Shown here: one piece after another, positions 39,545-49,108 of the stretch | How the letters are laid out: every line of letters starts with the position of its first letter | Numbering within the stretch: the stretch's first letter is position 1 | From: Saccharomonospora azurea NA-128 | GTDB lineage: Bacteria > Actinomycetota > Actinomycetes > Mycobacteriales > Pseudonocardiaceae | Assembly (NCBI RefSeq): GCF_000231055.2 | Contig: NZ_CM001466.1 | Span: 3,508,184 to 3,572,183 of the forward strand | Direction: 5' to 3' | DNA: 64,000 bases | Program-made: the position numbers and the translations under genes | The notes under the pieces: generated by a model | Told to the model about the DNA's origin: nothing | What the model saw: only the letters and a program-made list of their open reading frames with translations | The model's database searches: none

Positions 39545-39961
39545 TCAGTCGGCCGGAATGTTCGGATCGAAGGTGAAGACCACCAGGGTGCCGAGCAGCA
39601 CGATCACCACCACGGACACGTACAGCACCATCTTCAGCCAGAAGCGGGTGCTGTCCCTGCGGGCGTAGTCGTCGATGATCGTGCGAAGGCCGTTGCCGCC
39701 GTGGATCATGGCCAACCACAGCATCGCCAGGTCCCAGAACTGCCAGAACGGCGAGGACCAGCGGCCCGCGACGAAGGCGAAGTTGATCCGGTGAACGCCG
39801 CCGTCGAGGATGTTCATGATGAACAGGTGGCCGAGCACCAGCACGACGAGCAGCAGGCCGGAGATGCGCATGAACAGCCAGCTGTAGAGCTCGAAGTTGC
39901 TGCGCCGGGCCGCGGGCCTGCGGGGGGAGCGCGGCTTGTCGAGGTTGAGTGTCTCAGCCAT
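39545..39961 (-). CDS. sdhD: Succinate dehydrogenase membrane anchor subunit
   Basis: Protein of 138 residues with three transmembrane helices (LFMRISGLLLVVLVLGHLF; WQFWDLAMLWLAMIHG; VLYVSVVVIVLLGTLVV) forming half of the quinone/haem-binding anchor. MIHGGNGLRTIIDDY is the conserved haem-ligand helix end and quinone-site region. The start codon overlaps the sdhC stop by four bases (ATGA). Confidence 0.93.
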   Translation of the reverse strand: MAETLNLDKPRSPRRPAARRSNFELYSWLFMRISGLLLVVLVLGHLFIMNILDGGVHRINFAFVAGRWSSPFWQFWDLAMLWLAMIHGGNGLRTIIDDYARRDSTRFWLKMVLYVSVVVIVLLGTLVVFTFDPNIPAD

Positions 39962-40407
39962 CAGTTGCCGCCTCCGAGGAGTTCACTCACGGTGCGTTCG
40001 AGCATGAAGTACGTGCCGGGGATCATCACCAGCACCCAGACGCCGAGGATCGACCAGAGCATGACGCGCTGGTACTTCGCACCCTTGGACCAGAAGTCGA
40101 CCAGGATGACCCTGATGCCGTTCAGCGCGTGGTAGAGGACCGCACCGACGAGGCCGACCTCCATGAGGTTGACGAGCGGGGTCTTGTAGGTCTCGATGAT
40201 CGCGTCGTAGGCGTTCGGCGAAACCCGGACGAGCGCGGTGTCGAGTACGTGGACGAACAGGAAGAAGAACGTGAGCACGCCGGTGATGCGGTGCAGCACC
40301 CAGGACCACATGCCCGGGTCGCCGCGGTAGAACGTACCGCTCCGACGTGAGGCGCCTGCCCGATCACTCGCAGCCGCCTGGGCGGCGGTGCTCGCAGTGG
40401 TGGACAT
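39961..40407 (-). CDS. sdhC: Succinate dehydrogenase cytochrome b subunit
   Basis: Protein of 148 residues, first gene of the operon. ATG 40407 is chosen because homology begins with the Arg-rich RRSGTFYRG; the longer frame upstream is not coding. Motifs: SWVLHRITGVLTFFFLFVH (quinone site and first helix) and LYHALNGIR (haem ligand His). Three transmembrane helices in all. With sdhD it anchors complex II in the membrane. Confidence 0.93.
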   Translation of the reverse strand: MSTTASTAAQAAASDRAGASRRSGTFYRGDPGMWSWVLHRITGVLTFFFLFVHVLDTALVRVSPNAYDAIIETYKTPLVNLMEVGLVGAVLYHALNGIRVILVDFWSKGAKYQRVMLWSILGVWVLVMIPGTYFMLERTVSELLGGGN

Positions 40408-40829
40408 CGGTGTACGGCCTCCAACGTCACTGATGGACTGTGCCCGGCGACCTGCGACTTTCCCAAGTCCCAACCCGCGCGGGCGGGGTTATCCCTGGAT
40501 GCTAGACCCGGCCTTGACACGGGGCCCCACCTCGGGGTTGGCCGCTGTGATGGACCAGACACGGATTTGACGTGCAGCCGTGTCCTAGGTCTCTTTGCGC
40601 CCTCGTTGCGCCGCGAGCGGTACCGATTCAGTTTCGGCTTTTCAATTACTCGGCGTGTTGACGTGGTAGCCCATCCGGATGGATCGTGAACATTTGGATT
40701 ACGCCGAACGGCCACTGTGTGACGTCGCTTTCCGCAGACGGTACCGTTCGCCAATCGCCCGGCCGCTCCGCGCCGGGTGCTTCCTTGAGGTGCGTTCCGC
40801 TGGGAAAACAGCGGGAAGGGAGACACACC
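40408..40829. other. Divergent intergenic region between sdhC and the BMP lipoprotein gene
   Basis: 422 bases with no gene I can support. An open frame runs through on the plus strand from 40686 into the lipoprotein gene, but its N-terminal part has no homology-like content. It must hold the promoters of both operons; TTGACA at 40514-40519 has no matching -10, so I do not call one. Confidence 0.4.
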
Positions 40830-41966
40830 GTGCGTCGAAAGCGTGGTGCAGCGCTGGCGGCTATCGCCATGTCCGGCGTGTTGGCGTTGACGGCCTGTGC
40901 CAAGGACTCCGGCGACAACAGCGCCGCGGGTGACGGCGGAGAGTCGAGCGGCGAGTGCGTGACGGCGGCGGCGCCGCCCCGGGCCGAGGCCAGCAGCAAG
41001 GAACGGGAGGCTCCGGCGGACGTCGACGCGAGCGACCTGAAGGTCGCGCTCGCGTTCGACGTGGGCGGCCGGGGCGACGCCTCGTTCAACGACGCGGCGG
41101 CCGCCGGGGTCGACAAGGCGGTCGAGGACATGGGCGTGGGCGACACGACCGAGAGCACCGCCGCCGGCACCGAGTCCGAGGACGCCAAGCAGCAGCGGCT
41201 GACGCAGATGGCGAAGGAGGGCTACGACCCGATCATCGCCGTCGGCTTCGCCTACGCCGACGCGCTGAAGGCCGTCGCGCCGAAGTTCCCGGACACCCAC
41301 TTCGCGATCGTCGACGACGACTCCGTGGACGAGAAGAACGTGACGCCGCTCGTGTTCGCCGAGGAGCAGGGCTCGTTCCTGGCCGGTGTGGCGGCCGTCT
41401 ACAAGAGCGACAACTGCCACGTCGGGTTCGTCGGCGGTGTGGACACCCCGCTGATCCAGAAGTTCGAGGCGGGCTTCGTGCAGGGCGCGAAGGCGGCCTC
41501 GGACAACGTCACGGTCGAGGTCGACTACCTGACCCCCGCGGGCGACATCTCCGGCTTCAACGACCCCGGCAAGGGCAACGTCGTGGCCAAGTCGCAGATC
41601 GACAAGGGCGCCGACGTGCTGTACCACGCGGCCGGTGCGTCCGGTAAGGGCGTGTTCGAGGCGGCCAAGGCCGGTGACGCGCTGGCGATCGGGGTCGACT
41701 CCGACCAGTACGAGCAGAAGACCGTTTCCGACGTCAAGGACGTCATCATGACGTCGATGCTCAAGCGCGTGGACGTGGCGGTGTACGACTACATCCGCGC
41801 GGTGGCCGAGGACGACCTGAGCTCCCTGCCCGAGCGTTTCGACCTGTCGGTGGACGGCGTGGCGTACTCGACCTCCGGTGGCCAGGTCGACGACATCGCC
41901 GACGTCCTCGACGGCTACAAGGCGCAGATCGTGGCCGGCGAGATCGAGGTCTCGCCCACTCCGTAA
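40830..41966 (+). CDS. BMP-family nucleoside-binding lipoprotein
   Basis: Protein of 378 residues that captures nucleosides outside the cell for the ABC transporter encoded downstream. The lipoprotein signal ends VLALTAC with lipidated C23; a Ser/Gly linker follows. The BMP (PnrA/Med) fold is recognised by KVALAFDVGGRGDASFND, GYDPIIAVGF, CHVGFVGGVDTPLI, LYHAAGASGKGVFEAA and AIGVDSDQY. GTG 40830 has GGGAAGGGAG upstream. Substrate class is inferred from the family and from the neighbouring cdd, deoA and add genes. Confidence 0.9.
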   Translation: MRRKRGAALAAIAMSGVLALTACAKDSGDNSAAGDGGESSGECVTAAAPPRAEASSKEREAPADVDASDLKVALAFDVGGRGDASFNDAAAAGVDKAVEDMGVGDTTESTAAGTESEDAKQQRLTQMAKEGYDPIIAVGFAYADALKAVAPKFPDTHFAIVDDDSVDEKNVTPLVFAEEQGSFLAGVAAVYKSDNCHVGFVGGVDTPLIQKFEAGFVQGAKAASDNVTVEVDYLTPAGDISGFNDPGKGNVVAKSQIDKGADVLYHAAGASGKGVFEAAKAGDALAIGVDSDQYEQKTVSDVKDVIMTSMLKRVDVAVYDYIRAVAEDDLSSLPERFDLSVDGVAYSTSGGQVDDIADVLDGYKAQIVAGEIEVSPTP

Positions 41967-42102
41967 CCGACCACTCTCGAACTGCCGTGCGGCGCCGGGG
42001 CCGGTGGGAGGCGATCCCTCCCGTCGGCCCTCGCGTCGTCGGATGGCAGGCTGTCGCCGGTCCGGAGGCGGGCCCTCGACAGCCGTGGGGAGCTTTCACG
42101 AC

Positions 42103-43656
42103 ATGACCGAATCCCGACCAGCGGTCGAACTGAAGGGGATCACCAAACGGTTCCCCGGCGTGGTGGCCAACTCGGACGTGCACCTGACCGTGCGTGCCGG
42201 CGAGGTCCACGCGGTGTGTGGTGAGAACGGTGCCGGCAAGTCCACCCTGATGAAGATCCTCTACGGCATGCAACAGCCGGACGAGGGCACCATCGCCGTC
42301 AACGGCGAGGTCGTGCGACTGCGCAACCCGCAGGACGCCATCAAGGCGGGCATCGGCATGGTGCACCAGCACTTCATGCTCGCCGACAACCTGACCGTCA
42401 AGGAGAACGTGCTCCTCGGGGCCGAGGGCCTGCACGGCATCGGCAAGGCCGCGACCCAGCGGATGGCCGAGCTCGCCGAGCGCACGGGCCTGCGCGTGAA
42501 CCTCCACAGTTTGATGGAGAACCTCGGTGTCGCGGACCGCCAGCGCGTGGAGATCGTCAAGGTCCTCTACCGCGGCGCGCGCATCGTGATCCTCGACGAG
42601 CCCACCGCGGTGCTCGTGCCGCAGGAGGTCGACGCGCTGTTCGACACCGTGCGCACGATGCGCGAGCAGGGCTACACCTTCATCTTCATCTCCCACAAGC
42701 TCGACGAGGTCCGCAAGATCGCCGACAGTGCCACGGTGATCCGCAGGGGCACCACCGTCGGCACCGTGGACCCGCGCACGGTGAGCTCGCGTGAGCTCGC
42801 CGAGATGATGGTCGGCTCGCAGTTGCCGAGCCCGCAGACCCGCGAGTCCACCGTCACCGACCAGGTCGTGCTGCGGGTGGAGAACCTGCGGCTCAACGCC
42901 GAGGACTCCGAGCGCGCCGTGCTCGACGACGTGTCGTTGACCGTGCGGGCCGGTGAGGTGCTCGGCATCGCCGGTGTGGAGGGCAACGGCCAGACGGAGC
43001 TGGTCGAGACCATCATGGGCATGCGCAAGGCGTCCGGAGGGCGGATCGAGCTCCTCGACGCCGAGGGCCGCACGCGCGACATCACCAAGCTCGGCACGCT
43101 GGCGCGCCGGGAGGCGGGCATCGGCTACGTCGCCGAGGACCGTCATCGTCACGGCCTGCTGCTGAACCGTCCGTTGTGGGCGAACCGCATCCTCGGCTAC
43201 CAGACGCGCAGGCCGGTGTCGAGCGGTCGCATCGTCGACTGCGGTGCGGCGCGTGAGGACACCCGCCGCATCGTCGACGAGTACGACGTCCGCACGCCGG
43301 GTGTCGAGGTCGCCGCGGGGGCGCTGTCCGGCGGCAACCAGCAGAAGCTCATCGTCGGCAGGGAGCTGTCCGGCGACCCCGTGTTGTTGATCGCCTCCCA
43401 CCCGACCCGTGGTGTCGACGTCGGGGCGCAGGCCCTGATCTGGGACCGCATCAGGACCGCCCGGCGCGACGGCCTCGCGGTGCTGCTCATCTCCGCCGAC
43501 CTCGACGAGCTGATCGGGTTGTCGGACACCATCCGCGTCATGTTGCGCGGCAGGTTGGTCAGTGAGGCCGATCCCGCCACCGTCACGCCCGCCGAACTGG
43601 GTTCGGCGATGACCGGTGCCGGTGAGAGCCACTCCCTTCCCGAGGACGTCGCATGA
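42103..43656 (+). CDS. Nucleoside ABC transporter ATP-binding protein (tandem NBDs)
   Basis: Protein of 517 residues with two ATPase domains, as in BMP-type nucleoside importers (NupO/YufO). First domain: GENGAGKST Walker A, VILDEPTAVL Walker B, and a signature loop that reads LGVADRQRVEI rather than LSxGxxQRV. Second: degenerate GVEGNGQTEL in the Walker A position, LSGGNQQKLIV signature and LLIASHPTRGVD. This mix of one poor and one good site per composite is usual for the family. ATG 42103; the stop overlaps the first permease gene (ATGA). Confidence 0.92.
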   Translation: MTESRPAVELKGITKRFPGVVANSDVHLTVRAGEVHAVCGENGAGKSTLMKILYGMQQPDEGTIAVNGEVVRLRNPQDAIKAGIGMVHQHFMLADNLTVKENVLLGAEGLHGIGKAATQRMAELAERTGLRVNLHSLMENLGVADRQRVEIVKVLYRGARIVILDEPTAVLVPQEVDALFDTVRTMREQGYTFIFISHKLDEVRKIADSATVIRRGTTVGTVDPRTVSSRELAEMMVGSQLPSPQTRESTVTDQVVLRVENLRLNAEDSERAVLDDVSLTVRAGEVLGIAGVEGNGQTELVETIMGMRKASGGRIELLDAEGRTRDITKLGTLARREAGIGYVAEDRHRHGLLLNRPLWANRILGYQTRRPVSSGRIVDCGAAREDTRRIVDEYDVRTPGVEVAAGALSGGNQQKLIVGRELSGDPVLLIASHPTRGVDVGAQALIWDRIRTARRDGLAVLLISADLDELIGLSDTIRVMLRGRLVSEADPATVTPAELGSAMTGAGESHSLPEDVA

Positions 43657-44747
43657 TCTCCTGGCGTACCGCCCTGCTCCCTCCCGTCATGGCGATCGTG
43701 TTCGCCATGACGTTGTCGTCCGTCGCGCTGGTGATCTCCGGTGCGAACCCGTTCGAAGCGTTCTCCACGATGGGAGCGCAGCTCTTCCAGGGCACGACCG
43801 CAGTCGACACCGTGAACCTGGCGGTCGTCTACTACTTCGCCGGTCTGGCCGTCGCCATCGGGTTCCAGATGAACCTGTTCAACATCGGTGTCGAGGGCCA
43901 GTACCGGTTCGCGGCCGTGATCGCCGCGATCGTGGGTGCGGCGATGGAACTGCCGCCGGTGCTGCACGTGCTGGTGATCCTCGCCGTGGCGATGCTCTCC
44001 GGTGCCGCGTACGCGCTGCTGCCCGCGATCCTGAAGGTCACGCGGGGCGTGTCCGAAGTGATCACGACGATCATGCTGAACTCGATCGTCTTCGGCATCG
44101 TGGCCTACCTGATCAGTGCCGACCAGTTCGGTGTGCCGCGGGGCAACAACATCAGCACCGCCGAGATCCCGGAGACCGGGTGGATCCCGGGCATTCCGAT
44201 GGGCGCGGCGGGCACGCTGTTCGGCTCGGTGGTCATCGCCCTCGCACTGGGCGGCGGCTACTGGTTCCTGCTGAACCGCACGCGGTTCGGGTTCGAGCTG
44301 CAGGCCAGCGGTGAGTCGCCCACGGCCGCGACGGCGGGCGGGGTGAGCGCCAAGCGGATGACGATGATCGCGATGCTGCTCTCCGGCGCGGTCGCCGGGC
44401 TCATCGCGATGCCCGAACTGCTGGGCCGCGACCACGTGTACGCCATGACCGCGACCCAGGGCTACGGCTTCACCGGTATCGCGGTGGCCCTGCTCGGCCG
44501 CAACCACCCCGTCGGCGTCGCGTTCGGTGCGCTGCTGTGGGCGTTCCTCGACAAGTCGGCCGTGTCGCTGGAGACCATCGGGGTGCCGCGGGAGATCGCC
44601 ACGATCATCCAGGGCACCATCGTGCTCTCGGTCGTGGTCGCCTACGAAATCGTCAAACGAGCGGAACTCGCCGCCGAGCAGCGCCGGGTGGGTCGCCAGA
44701 CCCGCAACGGCATGCCCGCGAGCGTCAGCCAGGGAGGTGCGGTGTGA
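43653..44747 (+). CDS. Nucleoside ABC transporter permease (subunit 1)
   Basis: Protein of 364 residues of the BPD_transp_2 family, about nine to ten transmembrane helices. The cytoplasmic-facing NIGVEGQYRFAAV and VTRGVSEVITTIMLN are the family motifs, and RTRFGFELQASGESPTAA is the coupling-helix loop that contacts the ATPase. Overlaps its neighbours on both sides (ATGA, GTGA), so the operon is translationally coupled. Confidence 0.92.
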   Translation: MISWRTALLPPVMAIVFAMTLSSVALVISGANPFEAFSTMGAQLFQGTTAVDTVNLAVVYYFAGLAVAIGFQMNLFNIGVEGQYRFAAVIAAIVGAAMELPPVLHVLVILAVAMLSGAAYALLPAILKVTRGVSEVITTIMLNSIVFGIVAYLISADQFGVPRGNNISTAEIPETGWIPGIPMGAAGTLFGSVVIALALGGGYWFLLNRTRFGFELQASGESPTAATAGGVSAKRMTMIAMLLSGAVAGLIAMPELLGRDHVYAMTATQGYGFTGIAVALLGRNHPVGVAFGALLWAFLDKSAVSLETIGVPREIATIIQGTIVLSVVVAYEIVKRAELAAEQRRVGRQTRNGMPASVSQGGAV

Positions 44748-46024
44748 GCACCACGGTCGAGACCGGGCCCCCGATCGAGGGAGACGCCCCGAAACAGGCC
44801 CCGCGCGAGCGGCGGCCGATGCCGGGGTGGCTGCGCGGTGCGCTGTGGGCCGTGGCGGCCATCGCGGTGCTGTCCACGACGTCGTACCTCACGGGCATCG
44901 ACACCCTGACCTCCAGCAACACGTCTCAGACGGCGTTGCGGCTCGCGCTGCCCATCCTGTTCGCCGCGCTCGGCGGACTGTGGGCGGAGCGTTCGGGGGT
45001 CATCAACATCGGCCTCGAGGGCATGATGATCCTCGGCACGTGGGGCGCGGCCTGGGGCGCGTACTACGGCGGCGTGTGGGCCGGGCTGCTCGCGGCGATC
45101 GTCTTCGGCGCGCTCGGCGGGCTGCTGCACGCCGTGGCCACGGTGACGTTCGGCGTGAACCACATCGTGTCCGGTGTGGCCATCAACCTCCTCGGGCTCG
45201 GGGTGGCGAAGTACCTCGCCGACCTCGTGTTCGAGCCGCTGTCGGGCAACCCGAGGCAGTCGCCGCCGGTGCCGAAGTTCGACACCTACTCCGCCACGTT
45301 CCTCTCCGAATGGCTCGCGGACCTGGAAGCCGCTCAACGGGTCGGCGTCTCCGACGCCGCGGGCCTGCTGCGCGGGCTCGTCACCCACGTGTCGCCGCTG
45401 GCGATGCTGGGCCTGCTGCTGGTGCCGATCAGCTACTTCGTGCTGTGGCGGACGCGGTTCGGGTTGCGGTTGCGCTCGTGCGGTGAGAACCCGGTGGCGG
45501 CCGAGTCGCTCGGGGTCAACGTCTACGGGCACAAGTACGCGGCGCTGCTCGTGTCGGGTGGCCTCGCCGGGATGGGTGGCGCGTCGCTCGTGCTGCTGTC
45601 CGGAGGTGCGGACTACCTGGAGAACCAGACCAACGGCCGCGGTTACATCGGTCTGGCCGCCATGATCTTCGGTAACTGGCGGCCCGGTGGGCTCCTGGGC
45701 GGTGCGGCGCTGTTCGGCTACTCCGACGGCCTCCAGCTGTCGGCGGGCGGGGAGGCCGTTCTGGCGCTCTGCTACGGCGCCGTGCTCCTGCTGGTGGTGC
45801 TCACGGTGGTGCAGATCGTGCGCCGGCGCTGGTTCGCCGCCGGGCTCTCGGCGCTCGGTGCCGCGGCGCTGTACTACGTGTACTGGGCCAACGACGAGCT
45901 GCCGCGCGAGCTGATCCCGTACACGCCGCACTTCGTGACGATCATCGTGTTGGCGGTGGCCGCACAGAAGCTGCGACCGCCGAAGGCGATCGGCAAGCGC
46001 TACCGCCGAGGGGAGGACGACTGA
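44744..46024 (+). CDS. Nucleoside ABC transporter permease (subunit 2)
   Basis: Protein of 426 residues, second BPD_transp_2 permease. It shows AERSGVINIGLEGMMILG and FGVNHIVSGVAINLLGLG, and the coupling loop RTRFGLRLRSCGENPVAA. It is longer than usual because of a cytoplasmic N-terminal tail (MSTTVETGPP) and two extra C-terminal helices with a basic tail. The stop TGA shares a base with the cdd start (TGATG). Confidence 0.92.
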   Translation: MSTTVETGPPIEGDAPKQAPRERRPMPGWLRGALWAVAAIAVLSTTSYLTGIDTLTSSNTSQTALRLALPILFAALGGLWAERSGVINIGLEGMMILGTWGAAWGAYYGGVWAGLLAAIVFGALGGLLHAVATVTFGVNHIVSGVAINLLGLGVAKYLADLVFEPLSGNPRQSPPVPKFDTYSATFLSEWLADLEAAQRVGVSDAAGLLRGLVTHVSPLAMLGLLLVPISYFVLWRTRFGLRLRSCGENPVAAESLGVNVYGHKYAALLVSGGLAGMGGASLVLLSGGADYLENQTNGRGYIGLAAMIFGNWRPGGLLGGAALFGYSDGLQLSAGGEAVLALCYGAVLLLVVLTVVQIVRRRWFAAGLSALGAAALYYVYWANDELPRELIPYTPHFVTIIVLAVAAQKLRPPKAIGKRYRRGEDD

Positions 46025-46422
46025 TGTCCGAGGCCGGGATCGACTGGGAACGGCTGCGTGCGGAGGCCACGTCGGCGGCGCAGAAGGCGTACGCGCCGTA
46101 CTCGCGACTGCGGGTCGGCGCGGCCGCGCTGACCGACGACGGTCGCATCGTCACGGGATGCAACGTGGAGAACGCCTCCTACGGTGTCGGCCTGTGCGCC
46201 GAGTGCACCATGACCGGGCAGCTGCGGCTGTCCGGCGGTGGCCGGTTCGTGGCGGTGGCGTGCCGCTCCGGAGAGGGCGAGCTGCTGATGCCGTGCGGTC
46301 GGTGCCGTCAGCTGCTCTACGAGTTCGGCGGTACCGAGTGCCTCGTCGACACACCCGCGGGGGTGCAGCCGATGACGGCGGTGCTGCCGCAGGCGTTCGG
46401 ACCGGAGGACCTGCCGTCATGA
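46024..46422 (+). CDS. cdd: Cytidine deaminase
   Basis: Protein of 132 residues that converts cytidine and deoxycytidine to uridine and deoxyuridine. Zinc site: CAE at 58-60 (C58, proton shuttle E60) and PCGRC with C91 and C94; substrate motif GCNVENASYG. Homotetrameric type by length. It directly follows the nucleoside permease and overlaps deoA by four bases, so imported nucleosides go straight into this step. Confidence 0.95.
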   Translation: MSEAGIDWERLRAEATSAAQKAYAPYSRLRVGAAALTDDGRIVTGCNVENASYGVGLCAECTMTGQLRLSGGGRFVAVACRSGEGELLMPCGRCRQLLYEFGGTECLVDTPAGVQPMTAVLPQAFGPEDLPS

Positions 46423-47804
46423 CCGTGGAGCCGTTCGCGGCGGTGGACGTCATCCGCGCCAAGCGGGACGGTGGCCGGCTGACCGACGCGCAGATCGACT
46501 GGGTGCTCGACGCCTACACGCGCGGCGTGGTCGGCGACGAGCAGATGGCGGCGCTCGCGATGGCCGTCTTCCTGCGCGGCATGGACGCCCACGAGACGGC
46601 GCGCTGGACCGGTGCGATGATCGACTCGGGCGAGCGGCTGACACTCGCGTGCTCCCGTCCCACCGTGGACAAGCACTCGACGGGCGGCGTCGGCGACAAG
46701 ATCACGTTGCCGCTGGCTCCGCTCGTCGCGGCGTGCGGTGCCGCGGTGCCGCAGCTGTCGGGACGCGGACTCGGGCACACGGGCGGCACGCTCGACAAGC
46801 TGGAGGCCGTCCCCGGCTGGCGGGCCGAGCTGTCGACCGACGAGATCGCCCGGCAGCTGGAGGACGTCGGCGCGGTGGTGTGCGCCGCGACGCCGACGCT
46901 GGCGCCCGCCGACCGCAAGCTCTACGCGCTGCGCGACGTCACCGCCACCGTCGAGGCCGTGCCGTTGATCGCCAGCTCGATCATGAGCAAGAAGATCGCG
47001 GAGGGCGCGGGCAGGCTGGTACTCGACGTCAAGGTCGGGTCCGGCGCCTTCATGAAGACCCGCGAGCAGGCCCGCGCGCTCGCCGCGAGCCTGGTGGAGA
47101 TCGGCGCGGCCCACGACGTGGCCACCACCGCCCTGCTCACCGACATGGGAACGCCGCTGGGCGCGGCGGTCGGCAACGCGGTCGAGGTGGCCGAAGCGGT
47201 CGAGGTGCTGCAGGGCGGTGGTCCTGCCGACGTCGTGGAGCTCACGCTCGCCCTGGCGCGCGAGATGCTCGCCCTCGCCGGGCTCGGCGACGTCGATCCG
47301 GAACGCGTGCTGGCGTCCGGACAGGCGTACGAGACGTGGTGTCGCATGATCCGCGCCCAGGGCGGAGACCCCGACGCTCCGTTGCCGCGCCCTCGGCACG
47401 TGCACGTCGTCGAAGCGGCCGAGTCGGGTGTGGTGGCCTCGCTGGACGCCTACCGCGTCGGCGTGGCGGCGTGGCGACTCGGTGCGGGCAGGGCACGCAA
47501 GAGCGACCCCGTCCAGCCTGCGGCCGGGGTCCGCTGCCTCGCGAAGCCGGGTGAGCGCGTCGACCGCGGTCAGCCGCTGTTCGAACTCCACACCGACACA
47601 CCGGAGGCCGTCGCGGCCGCTCAGCCGCTGCTCGACGCGGCTCTCGTGCTCAAGGACGTCGCGGAGTCGGGCGGGTCCGGACACGACGCCGGACACGACA
47701 CCGGAAACGACACCGGAAACGACACTGAAAACGACAACGCCCCCGCGGCCGTCGAGGCGCGCGAGGGCGTCGTACTGGAACGCTGGGAGAGCGGCCGGTC
47801 CTGA
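46419..47804 (+). CDS. deoA: Thymidine phosphorylase (pyrimidine-nucleoside phosphorylase)
   Basis: Protein of 461 residues that splits thymidine or deoxyuridine with phosphate. The family signature is the loop DKHSTGGVGDKITLPLAP, followed by SGRGLGHTGGTLDKLE and the MSKKIAEGAG helix. C-terminal PYNP domain from about residue 345. Odd feature: between residues about 422 and 445 a low-complexity GHDTGNDTGNDTEND stretch encoded by 12-base tandem repeats (47688-47745) interrupts the last domain, a recent expansion. ATG 46419 overlaps the cdd stop. Confidence 0.95.
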   Translation: MTVEPFAAVDVIRAKRDGGRLTDAQIDWVLDAYTRGVVGDEQMAALAMAVFLRGMDAHETARWTGAMIDSGERLTLACSRPTVDKHSTGGVGDKITLPLAPLVAACGAAVPQLSGRGLGHTGGTLDKLEAVPGWRAELSTDEIARQLEDVGAVVCAATPTLAPADRKLYALRDVTATVEAVPLIASSIMSKKIAEGAGRLVLDVKVGSGAFMKTREQARALAASLVEIGAAHDVATTALLTDMGTPLGAAVGNAVEVAEAVEVLQGGGPADVVELTLALAREMLALAGLGDVDPERVLASGQAYETWCRMIRAQGGDPDAPLPRPRHVHVVEAAESGVVASLDAYRVGVAAWRLGAGRARKSDPVQPAAGVRCLAKPGERVDRGQPLFELHTDTPEAVAAAQPLLDAALVLKDVAESGGSGHDAGHDTGNDTGNDTENDNAPAAVEAREGVVLERWESGRS

Positions 47805-47812
47805 CCGGCCGC
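47791..47812. terminator. Hairpin at the deoA end
   Basis: Perfect 10-bp palindrome GCGGCCGGTC / GACCGGCCGC with a 2-base loop, covering the deoA stop codon and preceding the convergent gene by 10 bases. No T tract. Confidence 0.5.
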
Positions 47813-47821
47813 CCCACCCGC

Positions 47822-48865
47822 TCAGTCCTCGGCGTCGGCGTCGGCCTTCGCCTTCGTGTCGGCTCCCTTGGTGTTCCTGCCGTTGCGGCGGCGCGGCTGC
47901 CGCGGCGTGGGAGGCGCGGTGATGGCGGGCTGCGGCGCGGGGCCACCCCCGAGCATGAGCTCCGCGAACGTGGCCATGGCCTCGTCCAGCTGGCCGCCGA
48001 TGCGGCGCTCGGACTCCTCGTTGCTCTTGCGCACCACCGACGTGAAGTAGTCGTTGTCGGGCTGCTGCGACAGCGTGCCCTCGACCTCCGACAGCCCGGA
48101 CTTGATCGAGCCGTCCAACTCGCCCAGGCGGGTCGCCACGTTCTCCTCGACCTTGTCGATCCTGCCGGCCAGGGAGTCGAGGCGGTTGCCGAGCTGCTCC
48201 AGGCGCTCGCCCAACGTGTCGAACCGCGCGGTCGGGTCGAGCATCTCGGTGGCGTCGCTCACCGCCGAGCGCAGCGACTCGGACGTGCTGGACAGGCGCT
48301 CCTTGGCGTCGGTGTCGAGGCGGTCGACCCGCTCCTTGAGACCCGTCTCCAGGGTGTCGAGCCGCTCGCGCACCGGGCCCTGCACCGCCGTGGGCACGTT
48401 GTCGATCTTGATGTCCTGCTTGTCGAGGTGGTTGCCCAGGTCGTCGAGCCTGCGGTGGATGTTCGAGAGCTTGTCCTCGAGTCCATCCATCCGGCCCGCG
48501 ACACCCTCGAACCGGGCCGCGACACCGTCGAGGCGGCCGTCGAGCTGCGCGAAGGGCTTCGCGAGCTTGTCGACGACGGCTTCCACGGCACGTGCCAGAT
48601 CGGCCAGCGCGTTGTCCTGGGCCTCGAGGCGGGTCATGGCCTCGTCGAGCCGCTCGGCGAGCACGCCGACCTCGGTACGGTCGGGCAGCTCGGAGAGCCG
48701 CTTGCGAACGGCACCGAGGGAATCCACGGGCGCGAGCCTGGCGTAGATGTCGTCGAGCGCGTCGAAGATCTGCTGCTGCTCGCTCTCTCGGACCTCGGCC
48801 GCGCGCACCAACATGTTGCGCATCCGGTCGAAGGACGGGGCTGCGAGGTGATTGTCAGTCGTCAC
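47822..48865 (-). CDS. Long coiled-coil protein of unknown function
   Basis: Protein of about 347 residues, almost entirely heptad-like: ALDDIYARLAPVDSLG, then repeated L-x-x-R-L-D units through residue 280, e.g. LDTLETGLKERVDRLDT. No membrane segment or signal. The C terminus is Pro-rich then basic (RQPRRRNGRNTKG) with an acidic end. GTG at 48865 is preferred because AAGGAC lies seven bases upstream; ATG 48880 and 48904 lack a site. Possibly a cytoskeletal or nucleoid-associated scaffold, but this is only a structural guess. Confidence 0.65.
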   Translation of the reverse strand: MTTDNHLAAPSFDRMRNMLVRAAEVRESEQQQIFDALDDIYARLAPVDSLGAVRKRLSELPDRTEVGVLAERLDEAMTRLEAQDNALADLARAVEAVVDKLAKPFAQLDGRLDGVAARFEGVAGRMDGLEDKLSNIHRRLDDLGNHLDKQDIKIDNVPTAVQGPVRERLDTLETGLKERVDRLDTDAKERLSSTSESLRSAVSDATEMLDPTARFDTLGERLEQLGNRLDSLAGRIDKVEENVATRLGELDGSIKSGLSEVEGTLSQQPDNDYFTSVVRKSNEESERRIGGQLDEAMATFAELMLGGGPAPQPAITAPPTPRQPRRRNGRNTKGADTKAKADADAED

Positions 48866-49108
48866 TGCGGTGTCCTTCATCGGCGGGGAAGATGGGACGT
48901 CCATCGCAGCCTAGCGACCGACTAACTCCGGAGGGTATTCCCCCCGGCCCCGGACCGCGTGACGTGGGACTCCGACGATTGGATAACGACGGGGTCACCA
49001 TCCAACGTTCGAGTACAGCCTGAGACTTGGCCACACGATCGGGTCGGGTCGCCGTGACCGTGCGGGTGTCACCCGGGCGCGTCGTCCCGCCGCAGGTACC
49101 GTCATCGC

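Noticed and set aside
40686..40829. N-terminal extension of the BMP lipoprotein
   Set aside because: The lipoprotein signal starts at GTG 40830 with a ribosome-binding site; the upstream part is not a sensible N terminus.
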